A DNA stretch of 40,489 bases. It comes from Chara braunii. Lineage: Eukaryota; Streptophyta; Charophyceae; Charales; Characeae. The position numbers and the translations under genes are program-made. Below the pieces are notes generated by a model. The model was not told the origin of the DNA. It did no database searches and saw nothing but the letters and a program-made list of their open reading frames with translations. Location of the stretch: positions 1,784,199 through 1,824,687 of the forward strand of contig BFEA01000271.1 of the NCBI GenBank assembly GCA_003427395.1, given 5' to 3'. Of this stretch, positions 10,440-20,649 are shown one piece after another. Numbering within the stretch: the stretch's first letter is position 1; each line of letters starts with the position of its first letter.

Positions 10440-11135
10440 ATTAGTCTTTTTCTTCTGAAGGTTGTAGCCGGGCATTCGTGAGTGATTGGGAGGAGAGTTT
10501 GGGTTTCTGCCTGGTGGAGAACAAGATGGGGAAGTGCATGTGGCAAGCATGTGAATGATGACCAGTCAGGGCAATCATCCGAATGGCGACCAGGCAGGCA
10601 AGGTTAAGGAGGGCATTCATGGGTAGATTTGGAGGAGAAAGTGTACGGTTTTCTCCCTGGTGGAGAAACAAAACATGAGGAAGTGCCCTGTGGCATGTGA
10701 ATGACGACCAGGCAGGCAAGGTTAAGGAGGGCATTCATGAGTGGATTTGGAGGAGACTGCGTACGGGTTACTTCCTGGTGGAGAACAAAACATGAAGAAG
10801 TGCCCTGTGGCGAGCATGTGAATTACGACCAGGCAGGCAAGGTTAAGGAGGGCATTCATGAGTGGATTTGGAGGAGACGGTGTACGGGTTTCTTCCTGGT
10901 GGAGAACAAAACATGAGGAAGTGCCCTGTGGCGAGCATGTGAATGAGGACCGGTCAGGGAAAGCATCCGAATGACGACCAGGCAAGCAAAGTTAAGACAT
11001 TATACTTCTGAAGGTTGTAGAAGGGCATTCGTGAGTGGATTTGGAGGAGACAGTGTGTGGGTTTCTTCCTGGTGGAGAACAAGACGAGGAAGTGCGATGT
11101 GGCATGCGTGCGAATGATGACCTGTCAGGGCAAAA
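10440..11135. repeat. Tandem array of five 118-173 bp units
   Basis: Five units each contain GGCATTCRTGAGTGRATTTG or a close variant, then a GTTTCTTCCTGGTGGAGAACA-type segment, GAGGAAGTGC and GACCAGGCAGGCAAGGTTAAG. Unit starts fall at 10472, 10613, 10731, 10852 and 11025. The first and last units share an extra lead-in, TTCTTCTGAAGGTTGTAG or TACTTCTGAAGGTTGTAG, which suggests that inner units arose by unequal exchange. Confidence 0.9.
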
Positions 11136-11228
11136 AAGGAAAAAGCCATACAGATGGCAACCAGACTGCAAGAAGTGGCACTATGGACATAGGTATCACA
11201 TTGCTGCAATCTTAACACAATCTCCTCG

Positions 11229-11510
11229 ATGCCTGTGCTGGTGAACGATTTAGTCTCCGAGGAGAGTGAAAAAGAGGATTTTGGAAAAGCTGGAGGTGTG
11301 GGAATGGAGGAGGAAGCCAAGCACAGTGGGGTGATAGGTGTGGAGGAGGGTGACAAGACGGGTGGTGAGGGTGAGCAAGAAATTGTGGAGAGGGATAGAG
11401 AGGAAGGCCTGGGAGTGGAGGGATATAAGGCCAGGGAAAGGAAGACTCAGAGAACCAAGCACTCGGAGAAAAAAGTAGGGAGGTTTTTGAAGGCAAAGAG
11501 GAGGAGGTAG
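11229..11510 (+). CDS. Short Glu/Lys-rich open frame, unrecognised
   Basis: A frame of 93 codons begins MPVLVNDLVSEESEKEDF, passes through an acidic Gly/Glu-rich stretch and ends in the basic FLKAKRRR before TAG. The opposite strand is also open across much of it. It lies just after the tandem array and has no neighbour that suggests a job. The bias could simply reflect purine-rich DNA, so this is only a weak candidate. Confidence 0.12.
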   Translation: MPVLVNDLVSEESEKEDFGKAGGVGMEEEAKHSGVIGVEEGDKTGGEGEQEIVERDREEGLGVEGYKARERKTQRTKHSEKKVGRFLKAKRRR

Positions 11511-11539
11511 ATGGGGAGGATCGTGGTGGGAGAAGGAAA

Positions 11540-11733
11540 CAGCAAGAAAGGTTGCAAAATCCAAGGCCCTCAAAGCCGTTTTATGTTCCCATCTTTTGTA
11601 CCTCCAACCGAAGTCCCTCCTGATCATTGGTATTATGTGTCCCCGGTACAGCACTCTGGACTAAATAAAGCCTCACATGTAAGGTAGCAAGGCGCGCAAG
11701 ATGAGGCGGCGGCGGCTGGAATGGGAACAGAGA
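11540..11733. repeat. Direct repeat of about 195 bp, copy 1
   Basis: This segment reappears at 12047-12248 in the same orientation. Shared blocks include TTGATGTTCCCATCTT or its TTTATG variant, CTACCTCCAACC, TCATTGGTATTAT and ACATGTAA. Copy 1 lies outside the long inverted repeat and copy 2 lies in its loop. Confidence 0.85.
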
Positions 11734-11748
11734 AATTTCTGAATGGTG

Positions 11749-12527
11749 CGACTTTCATTTGGTTGGCGGAAGATTCGATTTGAAAACTCTGGAAGAACAA
11801 TTGCTATGTGTCCCACATACAAAATGTGCTGGTTGATTTTGAACTATTTATCGTGGCCTACGATGGCAGTCTCTAGCTGAAATGCACACAAAGTCTTGTC
11901 ATTCCACGACGTATATAGAAACCGGTTTTCAGCTTTCACTGTTCAAATATTTGTGGATGTCCCATGACAAAGAGAAACCATTCACCTGATTGCTGTCAAA
12001 AAGCCGCTTGAAGCCGGTTTTCAGCTTTCACTGTTCAAATATTTCAGCAGCAGACAAGCTGCAAAACCCAAGGCTCTTGAAGCCATTTGATGTTCCCATC
12101 TTGTCTACCTCCAACCCAAGCCCCTCCCGGTCATTGGTATTATTTGTCACCACTGCAACATTCTGGACATCAACGAAACTAACATGTAATACAAAGCGCA
12201 AGCAGGGTGTCGAAGACGGGGGGAGAGGAGGGTGGAATGCGAATAGAGCATGGAAAAGTGAACGGCTTTTTGACAGCAATCAGACGACTGGTAGCAGGTT
12301 AATGGTTTCTCTTTGTCATGGGACGTCCACAAATGTTTGAACAATGAAAACTTAGTTTCTTTATATGTTGTGGGATGACCAGATGTCTTTATATGTTGTG
12401 GGACGACCAGATTTGGGACACGTGATGAAGAGTTCCAAATCAATCAGCAAATTTTGTTTTTGGGACACACAGCAAACTTCGACTATGTGTATGCTCACAC
12501 AAACCTTCCGCAACTGAAATCAGTTCC
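11749..12527. repeat. Long inverted repeat (foldback-like element)
   Basis: Arm 1 (about 11749-12006) is the reverse complement of arm 2 (about 12263-12527), roughly 75-80% identical by eye. The inner part is best preserved: TTTGTGGATGTCCCATGACA at 11950 against its counterpart near 12335, and CTGATTGCTGTCAAAAAGCC against GGCTTTTTGACAGCAATCAG. Arm 2 has two notable extras, about 15 bp near 12282-12296 and a 28-bp tandem duplication at 12358-12413. The 256-bp loop holds the second copy of the 195-bp direct repeat (12047-12248). Such arms fit a foldback or long-TIR DNA transposon without coding capacity. I could not define a target-site duplication. Confidence 0.8.
12358..12413. repeat. 28-bp tandem duplication
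   Basis: TCTTTATATGTTGTGGGATG and its follow-on occur twice in a row, starting at 12358 (as the slightly divergent first copy) and 12386. The duplication lies within arm 2 of the long inverted repeat and is absent from arm 1. Confidence 0.85.
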
Positions 12528-14878
12528 CACGCTTATTTATCATTAGTATTTTTCTTTTTTTAACAAACTCCAGACAGTCCGTGTGGAATTTGTGGATGCA
12601 TGCTATCAATCTATCCTCTCAACGAGCTTTCTAAAATCGAGAAACTTCGAATTGGTCCAATTGGGCATATTTTTACGACACGGTGCAGAATCACACGGAG
12701 GTGGAGAGGGGAGAATTGAAGCTTGAGCGGGGAAAATCCTATTGGCGTATGTGGATGGATATATTATGCTCTATCACTGAATGAAGTTAAAAGGTGATGA
12801 CATTTAATGTGTGCTGTCAATGCTATCACTAAGGCCAGGCAAGTTTTCAAAGGACTGAGAGCTAATATTCATTATTGTCATTATCCTGCTCATCAGAAAT
12901 GGGCATGAACTAGTGTGCATGTCACAAGCTGACCAGTGCCCCAAAGCTTTACCAACTGTCTGACATACCGTTTCCCTCGCAGCACTCTGTGTCATTATGT
13001 TTGCCACACCTATGTAATCAAAGAGGTGGAAAAGCAACAGGGACCAAGGACAAAGACACGGAGTACTGCCCGACGGATTTAGGAAGGTTGGTGTCTCCTC
13101 GACATGTGCACAAAGTCAGGAGCCATATGCGTTATGACAAGGTTACGGATCTTCATTTGAGGAAACCGCGGGTTCGAACTTTGAAGTCTTTTTATGTATT
13201 TCAGGACAGACATGGCATGGTCACCCCTCACACACATGTTCAAATACACTGCATGTACTTGAATCAAATTTCAAACATGTGCGTGATGTGCTCCAGCTTT
13301 GAAATTCTGCATCGACAGTGGCTCATAGGCTCCTAAGTAATGAGCCGTGCCCCACTGATTTTCTGGCGGCACCGCCTGACCCTGCTTCTTTGCACTTCTC
13401 ATTATTCGCGCATGGCTTCCAATCCGGTTGCATCATGCTTGAACTCGGGGCACTTTCTAATTAGTAGCTGTTTTCGCAGCTGTTTCCGGGTCAGAGACGA
13501 CCTGAAGGGCAAAAAACAACCCTTGGAACCAGACCAGTTGCCTGCTTTGCGGTACACGGTTCATTCATTTTCGAGCAACTTGGCAACATTCTCTGAATTC
13601 TGTTTCAAGAATCTCAAACCCTGAGCACCCGACAAAAGCAGTATAGTTAACCACCGAAATCTGTGAGTCGGTTTTTTGCAATTCTGGATTTTGCCGATCC
13701 CTGGACTATGACACCGTCTTGGGGTTTGGGCCTGCACAGCAGGGCAAATACAGGCGTAATTTTGTACTGACAGGTACACCTTCTCTCTTTTCGCTTATGC
13801 AGAGGCATGTCATCCATGGGCATGATTATTCTCGGATTCTTTTCCAAGGAGAGGAGAAAAAAACATGTCGGAGAGGGGACACCCAGAATTGCGCACCATA
13901 CCTGGTGCCCTCTAGCAGACCGAGCCTATTTGGTGCTGCTGGGTTAACCAGAGGGTGTGCACAGGGTACCTGGGCAGGATACAGGTGGTTTAAACTGCGA
14001 GTACCGCTCTGCCCCAAAAGTCAATACCTCCGCAATGCTCGGAGGACTTTCTCTAGGCTTGGCTCAGGCTTGGTATAGCTGCATGTGAGAAACTGAGTAA
14101 GGGTGGGGTGAGGAGACCAGCGGGGGGCGTGGTGTTTGGAAATAAAGACAGACACTTTCACGTACAAGAGAGGGTAATACATTGCAGAAGCAAAAAAGGA
14201 AAAAAAAAGGCAGTGCAGCAGTGACCTGTTCCCACAACAAGAATGAAGCACATGTGCGGGTAGGCCGATTCTTGCGGAAGAGGGGGGACAGGAATATAGA
14301 AATTTCAAATTTTAAATTTTTGAAAAAGAAAGGAAAAATAATTTTAATAAAAGAATGTTCACGAAGTATGACGAATCGCATGCCCTTGAAAAAAAAACAG
14401 GAATGATGAATCGCCAACCTGGACGCGCAGGCAATGCGGGGTAGTGCACTAGCTGAGGGCATACTCGCACTGACCTGGGTCGGAAACGTGGTCATATCTG
14501 TTTGGTAAAGTGGTTGCAGCAGTGTTCCGTTACAGTTCCTGTGTTTGCTTTTCTTTTTTGCTTTCATAGATGGTCGTAATCTTTTCCAGCGGCCCAACCT
14601 CGAAGAAATTGAGGTTCTCTCCTTCCAAGAGAAAAGGTCTAAGCACTGATGGCTGCAAATTCCTGAGAGAAAACCGCACTGATGGTACGGAAAAAGTGAG
14701 TGAATCACATTGCCCTTTTCTCCGTTTTCTCGCCCTTTTCTCATTTTTCTCATCTAATCAGTGCGTTTTTTTTCTCACTGCTTTGGTGGTCCGCTGCACT
14801 CTCCCTGCCAAGATACTGGATGTCTAACTGGGGGGGTGGTTGGTCAGATAGTGTGCGGTTGAAACTGCACATCATCGT
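12528..14878. other. No gene recognised
   Basis: Short frames are scattered over both strands without domain resemblance. GGTTCGAACT at 13171-13180 matches a Pol III B-box, but no A-box lies at the right distance. 14280-14400 is A/T-rich with runs of A. I see no RNA gene, splice pattern or repeat that I can define here. Confidence 0.4.
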
Positions 14879-15226
14879 TTGTTCAACAACTCCCACAAAC
14901 GGACACAGCTCCTGAACTGCAGGGTTCATGTGCCCTCAGAGTGCGGTCAAAGACTGAATGGACAGTGCGAAAAAGGGTTCAACTGTCAAGTGGACGAAAG
15001 AAGATGCACATGCACTCATTGGGGAAAAGTCAGCGAAAGATTGATCAGGAAGATCTGTGTTCACTCGTTTACATTCCTAACTAAACCATATGTGAAACTC
15101 AATGATGTCATGAAGGAACTGCCGTTGAGACCTAATCACCAAGGAGGAATTGTAGAGGAGTTTGGCACTGCTGCTGAACCTACACAGCAATCGTTATGCC
15201 CACCTATCCACCCCTCTAGACAGTAA
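14879..15226 (+). CDS. Short Cys-containing open frame, unrecognised
   Basis: A frame of 115 codons contains a cluster of cysteines in its first 45 residues (CRVHVPSECG, CEKGFNCQVDERRCTCTH). The spacing faintly resembles small Cys-rich or EGF-like modules but does not match one well. There is no signal peptide at the start, and its last 15 codons run into a 36-bp tandem duplication. I regard it as a weak candidate or a fragment. Confidence 0.12.
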   Translation: MFNNSHKRTQLLNCRVHVPSECGQRLNGQCEKGFNCQVDERRCTCTHWGKVSERLIRKICVHSFTFLTKPYVKLNDVMKELPLRPNHQGGIVEEFGTAAEPTQQSLCPPIHPSRQ

Positions 15227-15260
15227 TCGTTATGCCCACCCATCCACCCGCTATGTTTAG
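15189..15260. repeat. 36-bp tandem duplication
   Basis: AATCGTTATGCCCACC is followed by ATCCACCC in two successive units starting at 15189 and 15225. Confidence 0.85.
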
Positions 15261-15810
15261 TCTCCGTCACATTAGCTGAATCTTGCAGAGCAGAATCCCT
15301 CACGGTCTCGGAGGTCATGGATAAGAATGTCTTTCTTGTTCTGTCTTTATTCCCTCATGCCAGAGTCGCGAGTGTGAAAGAACATCAGTCAAAGACTACC
15401 AGCGCCTGCGAAAGCTTAGTCATACTTGATTGCTCATGCAGGGTCACGAAGTCCTGAGGTCAAGCGAATGGGAGGAGATTGTGGACTGCTTTTTTTAATA
15501 TGGCACTGCAAGGCTGCCCACGAGTACCACTGCAAGGGGCTCTCGATGTATGATTTGGAAGGCTCTTGTTTCATTTTGAGCAGGCAACGTACAACCATGG
15601 CACCCCTACGAATGATTGGCAGATTGGCAGAGAATCTCTCATGCAAAACCCTAGCCTTCAGAAGGGGGGCCCAGATTCTCCTCCTGTATCATGAATGGTA
15701 TGCACCAGCATACCCTTCCTTCTGCAAGCCTTAAACCATCACTATGACCAAGGCTCTTTTTTGCCAAGGTCAATGTCCCCTGCATGCCAAGCTTTGCTGA
15801 AGTGCCTCCT

Positions 15811-15878
15811 TTTTTTTCTTTTTTTTTTTTTTGAAAACTCGTCTGCTCGGCCTGCAGATTGTGCTGGCATGAGCAGAC
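15811..15878. other. T-rich tract followed by an 8-bp hairpin
   Basis: A run of T broken by a single C covers 15811-15832. It would be an A-rich tail on the minus strand. Eight bases later GTCTGCTC (15841-15848) pairs with GAGCAGAC (15871-15878). A structured body followed by an A-rich tail on the minus strand resembles the 3' end of a short retroposon, but no head is visible. Confidence 0.5.
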
Positions 15879-16014
15879 GCCATTAGCAACCCAGGGGATG
15901 GCTCTGAGCTATTGGTGGTGGGGATCATCATCTTCTGGAAAACCCGCGAGCGTCCCTCAATGTGTGCATGCAATTAGAAGATATGGGAGGGTGCCTGTTT
16001 CTACAGCCTGCAAC

Positions 16015-16082
16015 TGATTGACAATGTTCATCCTTTTGTCGAGCAAACTGATCGACAATGTCCATCCTTTTGCCGCGCAAAG
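16015..16082. repeat. 34-bp tandem duplication
   Basis: TGATTGACAATGTTCATCCT and TGATCGACAATGTCCATCCT begin successive 34-bp units at 16015 and 16049. Confidence 0.85.
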
Positions 16083-16208
16083 GTCAGAGGTAAAACTAAC
16101 ACAATGCGAACAGGGCTGCAGCATTTCCATCCGGTTTTACTTCCACCGACTGGGACCCCAGGGGGCACCAGGGTCTGCAAAACACAAGCATGGTGCTTGT
16201 TTTCTTTT

Positions 16209-16240
16209 GGCTGGTGCCGCCAGCCATTTTGGTCCAGTAG
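16209..16240 (-). repeat. Dispersed hairpin motif, copy 1
   Basis: GGCTGG (16209-16214) pairs with CCAGCC (16220-16225), followed by ATTTTGGTCCAGTAG. A T-rich tract precedes it, so on the minus strand it reads as CTACTGGACCAAAAT, a hairpin and then an A-rich end. Related copies lie at 16383-16414 and 39553-39582. Confidence 0.6.
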
Positions 16241-16382
16241 CCTCAAGCCTCCGATATTTTTGGATTAACTCAATATCTATTCACTCAAGTTCGGCGGGGC
16301 GATGCACTGGTGGTTTTAACCACTTCCCTGTCCGCTGAGGTTTGCCAAAAGCCAGGGCAGCGTTTTCCCCCCCCCCTCTTTC

Positions 16383-16414
16383 GGCTGGCTCCATGAGCCA
16401 TATTGGTCAAGTAG
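16383..16414 (-). repeat. Dispersed hairpin motif, copy 2
   Basis: GGCTC (16387-16391) pairs with GAGCC (16395-16399), followed by ATATTGGTCAAGTAG. It keeps the order pyrimidine tract, hairpin, ATTGGTCnAGTAG seen in copy 1, 170 bp away. Confidence 0.5.
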
Positions 16415-17385
16415 CACTGTTCACCCTAGGTCTTTGAAATGTCCCATTTTCGATCATGTATATTACATTGTGGGTACTACGGGTCCTCTGCGAACCACCT
16501 TTATTGGTGGATTTCACCTGTATTACCTAAAGGCTGTGTTGTAACGAGATGTCGTTTCGCCTCCTGTCCCCAATTAATTGGGTAATCTGCCTCTTTCAAT
16601 TCAAACCTAGGTGAGCATATCCACCACTCGGTAAGAGGCACCTCAGTGTACGATCGCACGCTATATATTGTCTGTGGGGTTGAGCAATTCCGAAAGATGC
16701 TTCAATTTACCATAACCAGGTTCATCTCGTAAAACAACAGTGAAATCGAACACTACTAACCGCCTGATGTGGTTTCACATATAGTCTCTGAGGATCCTAC
16801 ACAGACATATGTTGGTTTCCTGCGGATTATGCCCATTACGTTTCAGTAAGGTGAACTCGTACATGTATCGAATTTGACACACAAAACCAAGGGCCGAAGG
16901 CCAGAGCACATTCCCGCATATAGTGAAATTTTATTCGAGCCTAGACAACCCAACTCACGTCTTTTAAATCTGTCAAAGGTTTAAAGGACTCTATCTTAGT
17001 CCAATTCAGGCTCGAAGAAAAGAAAAGAAAAGAAAGAGTGAGTGCCATACATAATCGCCCCTCAGACCAAGATGATGGCGNTTACAATTGCTCACTGATC
17101 CATTGTCTACTTACTTTCACAAGCTCTCTCTGGCGAGTGGCCTCTACCATCATGTATGTTACTGTAATGTACAGTAACGTGAACTTGGCCAGTGCCTGGG
17201 AAAGGTACTTGTGGTTGAACAAAGTGGACCTGCCGCGGCTATGCCCGCGGCACACATCGTGGTCCTATGGAAAACAGCCATGAGCATGTCAGGTGCCACC
17301 ACGTGGGGCGGGTCACAAGGGCTGGATAGTGCCTGTGGGCTGGGCGATATTAAGTGGTGGTACGGAGCGGGCAGTGGGCAGTGCG
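16415..17385. other. No gene recognised; (AAAAG)n at 17014-17036
   Basis: This stretch carries no supported coding frame. It includes a short AAAAG microsatellite and one undetermined base at 17081. A small hairpin, CCACC-TTTATT-GGTGG, occurs near 16497-16512. Confidence 0.4.
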
Positions 17386-17736
17386 CCGTATTAGTATGCA
17401 GGTTGAACAGTATGAGGTGAGTGGGTTCATAGTATGTGGGCTGGATGGCACTAAGCCCTCTCTCCAACAAACAGCAATAAAAACAAGAAAAGGGCAATGG
17501 CATGGGGCCATGGGGCCAAATGCCACACCCAACAGCCCTATCTCAGGGCTTCTCTCAGTGGGCCGTATTATGCGGGTTGAACAGTACGAGGTGAGGGGGT
17601 CCATAGTATGTGGGCTGGATGGCACTAAGCTCTCTCTCCAACAAACGGCAATAAAAACAAGAAAAGGGCAACGCCATGGGGCAATGGGGCCAAATGGCAC
17701 ACCCAACAGCCCTATCTCAGGGCTTCTCTCCACTAC
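17386..17736. repeat. 177-bp tandem duplication
   Basis: Two units begin with CCGTATTA at 17386 and 17563 and are about 93% identical by eye. Each carries GTATGTGGGCTGGATGGCAC and AACAAGAAAAGGGCAA. Because 177 is 59 codons, both strands have a frame open across both units (plus 17354-17752, minus 17350-17733). Neither product resembles a known protein. Confidence 0.9.
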
Positions 17737-18960
17737 TCACCAAATGAGCTAAATGAGGATGAATCTTCCAGCAGAACATGGGAAGATGTTCCACCATATT
17801 TTGTCTTTATTGTGCATGTGTGCAAGTAGTGGAGTGAGGCCCTCAACCCAAGTTCGAGATACAGGGCCTGGCTCCGCTACTCACCAAATGCGAAAAATGA
17901 GAACGCTTCCTCCACTAGCACATGGGAAGATACACCGCGTTATCTTTTGTCCTTTGTGCATGTGCTGAGTAATGGAGGAGGCCCACAGTCATGAGGGGAA
18001 CGAATCTTTAGCTACAACCTGGAAAGATTTACAGCCGCTGCCATTTTGGTTCTTAAACCACCATTACTTGGCATGAGGTGAACAAATTTTTAGCTACAAC
18101 CTGGAAAGATTCACAGCCGGTGCAATTTTGGTTCTTAAACCACCAGTACTTGGCACAGCTATCAGTCACGGGAAAAAATAGAGTAGAAAAGCTTCTAGTT
18201 GGATGAATTTGGGCGCTCCTGTAGTGGCCCGTAGGTTTCCTAAAATTTTGGCTTGCTAACGGGCAAAACTTTAGGAAGTACTGGTGGTTTAATGTTTCGA
18301 TCCAAGTTGGCCTCCTATGCATTTGTGTTTGAACACTCCACAAACAGGGACAAACAAGGCAGACCCGAGTTCTTCAGACAGAAAAACAAAAAGGAGACGG
18401 TCGTGATGAAAACGAAGCCTCACCTACAACGTGGGAAGACCGCAATTTCGGACTTCGTGCCTCCCTCCACTAGTCACCAAATGAGCACAATGAGAATGAA
18501 TCTTCGACTAGAACATGGGAACATGCGGTGAGTACACTGAGTAGTGGAGCGAGGCCCTTTGTGTGTTTCGATCAACCTCTGAAATGCAGTCCCGAGAAAA
18601 ATGCAAAACAACAAAAAGAATGGAGGCACACAACGATATACTCACTTCCGCAGCTGACCAAATGTGCAAAATGAGAATGAATCTCCCCCTAGCACATCGG
18701 AAGATACTGCACAGCACTGTATCTTTTTGTCTTTTGTGCACGTGGACAGTAGTGGACTGAGGCCCAGATTTGAGCTTCTACATCGGGAACGAATATTCAT
18801 GAGAATCTCTTTATTAATTTACATATATTGTAGATATATTATACTCATGTATACAATATTCATATATACAAATAAAAATATTTTATATATTTATTTGTAT
18901 ATATGAATATTGTCATATTTTGTCTTTTCTTCATGTGGGTAGTAGTGGTTGTAAGCCCGA
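17737..18960. repeat. Dispersed module, about five degenerate copies
   Basis: A module of CACCAAATGnnnnAAATGAGAAT, then ACATGGGAAGAT, TTTTGTCTTTnTGCATGTG and AGTAGTGGAGTGAGGCCC recurs with different gaps near 17740, 17880, 18475, 18655 and, as the end part only, 18920. An 82-bp tandem duplication (about 17992-18153) with AGCTACAACCTGGAAAGATT and TTTTGGTTCTTAAACCACCA is embedded between copies two and three. Confidence 0.75.
18853..18913. repeat. Perfect 24-bp inverted repeat
   Basis: The 24 bases at 18853-18876, starting ACAATATTCATATATAC, are the exact reverse complement of 18890-18913, with a 13-nt AT-only loop between them. The surrounding DNA is AT-rich, but a perfect 24-bp match is well beyond what composition would give. 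Confidence 0.97.
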
Positions 18961-19195
18961 ACTCGGGCAGCTATGCACTTGTATTCTAACATGTGGAGGT
19001 CCACCCGAAAAACTGATCCTAGACACCGCGCAACCCCTGAGGACGCGATTTGTGAAAACATCGAAGCACACTTCCGCCGGAACGACAAAACTGTCAAGAA
19101 CTGACATTTCCTTAAAACTGGCATTTATTTTTTAAAACACGAAATTGAACGTCGTTAAATTTCTCGAATTTTGTGGTGCAAAAGTTGTGGAACCT

Positions 19196-19400
19196 ACATG
19201 ATGGATCATAGATCAGACATCATAGATCATACATCATAGACCAAAGATCATACATCATATAGCATAGGTCTACGAATATTGATCATATATCATAGATCAT
19301 AAATCATAGATCACAAATCATATATTATAAACCATAGATCATAAATCATAAATTATGATCATGTGTCATATACTCATTCATCACATGTGTTAGATTATGT
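19196..19400. repeat. AT-rich repeat of CATAGATCATA-type units
   Basis: Short overlapping units such as CATAGATCATACATCATAG, ATCATAAATCATAGATCA and ATCATATATTATAAACCA fill the stretch. It is a simple-sequence-like repeat with no coding capacity. Confidence 0.85.
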
Positions 19401-19589
19401 ACCGCATAAGTTGTAAATCTTATAAGATATACCTTATGGGTTCCTACACCATACCTCTTGCTTTCGTTGGTTGTGCATTATCGGGGTTTTAACGTTTTGA
19501 TTTGGGCTTTTTAAACTCATAATTTTTTTTTTGCCGCATGCACGTATTTGTAATAATGTGCACCTGGGCTGTGCTTAGCACACTTAGGT

Positions 19590-19955
19590 TACCTAATTGG
19601 ACGTCCGGGACCCCCTTGACCGTCCGGGGTTGTCCGCTCGGACAACCGGTTGGACGTCCTCCTCCCCTGGCAGATTGTCCGAGCCCGAACGGAAAAAAGA
19701 AAGGCCTCCAAAAAACATGAAAAACAACTATGTTATGAAGAAACATAAACTGAACAACTTTTACCTTGGGATGATATCGAAATTCATTGTCAATTTAAAA
19801 TTAAAAAATAAAATTAAACTTTATTTAAAGCATCTCAATTTTGTTTTATTTTTTTCATGCATTTAATTACTAAAAATCGAGTTGTCGAGCCCGGACGTCC
19901 AGGACACCCTAGACTGTCCGCCCAGGACGTCCTTCCATCGGACAACTGGTAACGT
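19590..19955. repeat. AT-rich core flanked by GC-rich direct repeats
   Basis: Two GC-rich blocks (about 19600-19690 and 19880-19952) share GGACGTCC, GTCCG, CGGACAAC and GGT in the same order. The first contains a perfect hairpin, GTTGTCCG-CT-CGGACAAC (19629-19646). The 190 bp between them is over 75% A+T with many AAATTAAA runs. The minus-strand frame 19835-20161 runs through one block. Its first 70 codons look protein-like (SALSLEERYIISQVIEMIVD), but I cannot name them. Confidence 0.7.
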
Positions 19956-20230
19956 AGCTTATAATCATAATAGTCACTCTGAATGATAGCATCCACAATC
20001 ATTTCAATGACTTGGCTAATGATGTATCTTTCTTCCAAACTCAGCGCTGACCAATGTTGAGTTTTCATAAGTTGAATGATTTTGTGTATTTTAACTTCAT
20101 TTTGGAAAGAGTTTTTGAGTATAGATTGGTATACTTGTTTTTGAAAGAAGACTCTATACAAATTGTTATTTTTAAAATGTGTGGCCCTGTTTGTCTATCA
20201 TAAAGCGAATTTGAGAGTCAGCCTTGATGG

Positions 20231-20572
20231 AAGTCGTGTAAACCAAAAATTAATTAACAAATATGATGCGAGACCTACTCCTTCCCATCCTAAAAACATT
20301 TGAATCAAGTTATCCCCGGTAACTAACATGAGCATAAAAAAAGTAAAAATAGATAAATAGCACATAAATCGAGGCAAAAAAGGATCCTCAGACATATATG
20401 AACTAAACTACTGACAAAAGTGACCACAATTAACATAACCACAGTCAGAGTATCAAACAGAAAACCCCAAGAAGCATCAAACAATTCATGAAAAAATCCA
20501 TGGTGCGAATTTGATATAACAAGCACTGGCTCCCAGTGCAACCTCGTAAAAAGCTATGAAACACAGACCTGA
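20231..20572 (-). pseudogene. nad5: Mitochondrial nad5 fragment in nuclear-type DNA (NUMT)
   Basis: On the minus strand the translation matches the N-terminal third of NADH dehydrogenase subunit 5 of respiratory complex [21 protein letters not shown] is followed, after one extra T, by [20 protein letters not shown] and [11 protein letters not shown] deletion of about a dozen bases with a frame change comes next. The frame resumes with [20 protein letters not shown] and runs through [20 protein letters not shown] to NFWFTRL, where similarity stops abruptly at 20231. The two lesions and the isolation from any other mitochondrial gene mark it as a dead nuclear insert. It lies about 80 bp from the C48 protease remnant. 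Confidence 0.9.
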
Positions 20573-20649
20573 AGAAATTGAAACACAGCGTGATTGTACT
20601 TACATTGACATGTGTATAATTTTACAGTTTTTTTTTTCTTTTTTTACCT

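Noticed and set aside
13171-13180. Pol III gene from a B-box match
   Set aside because: No A-box or cloverleaf lies at the required distance upstream.
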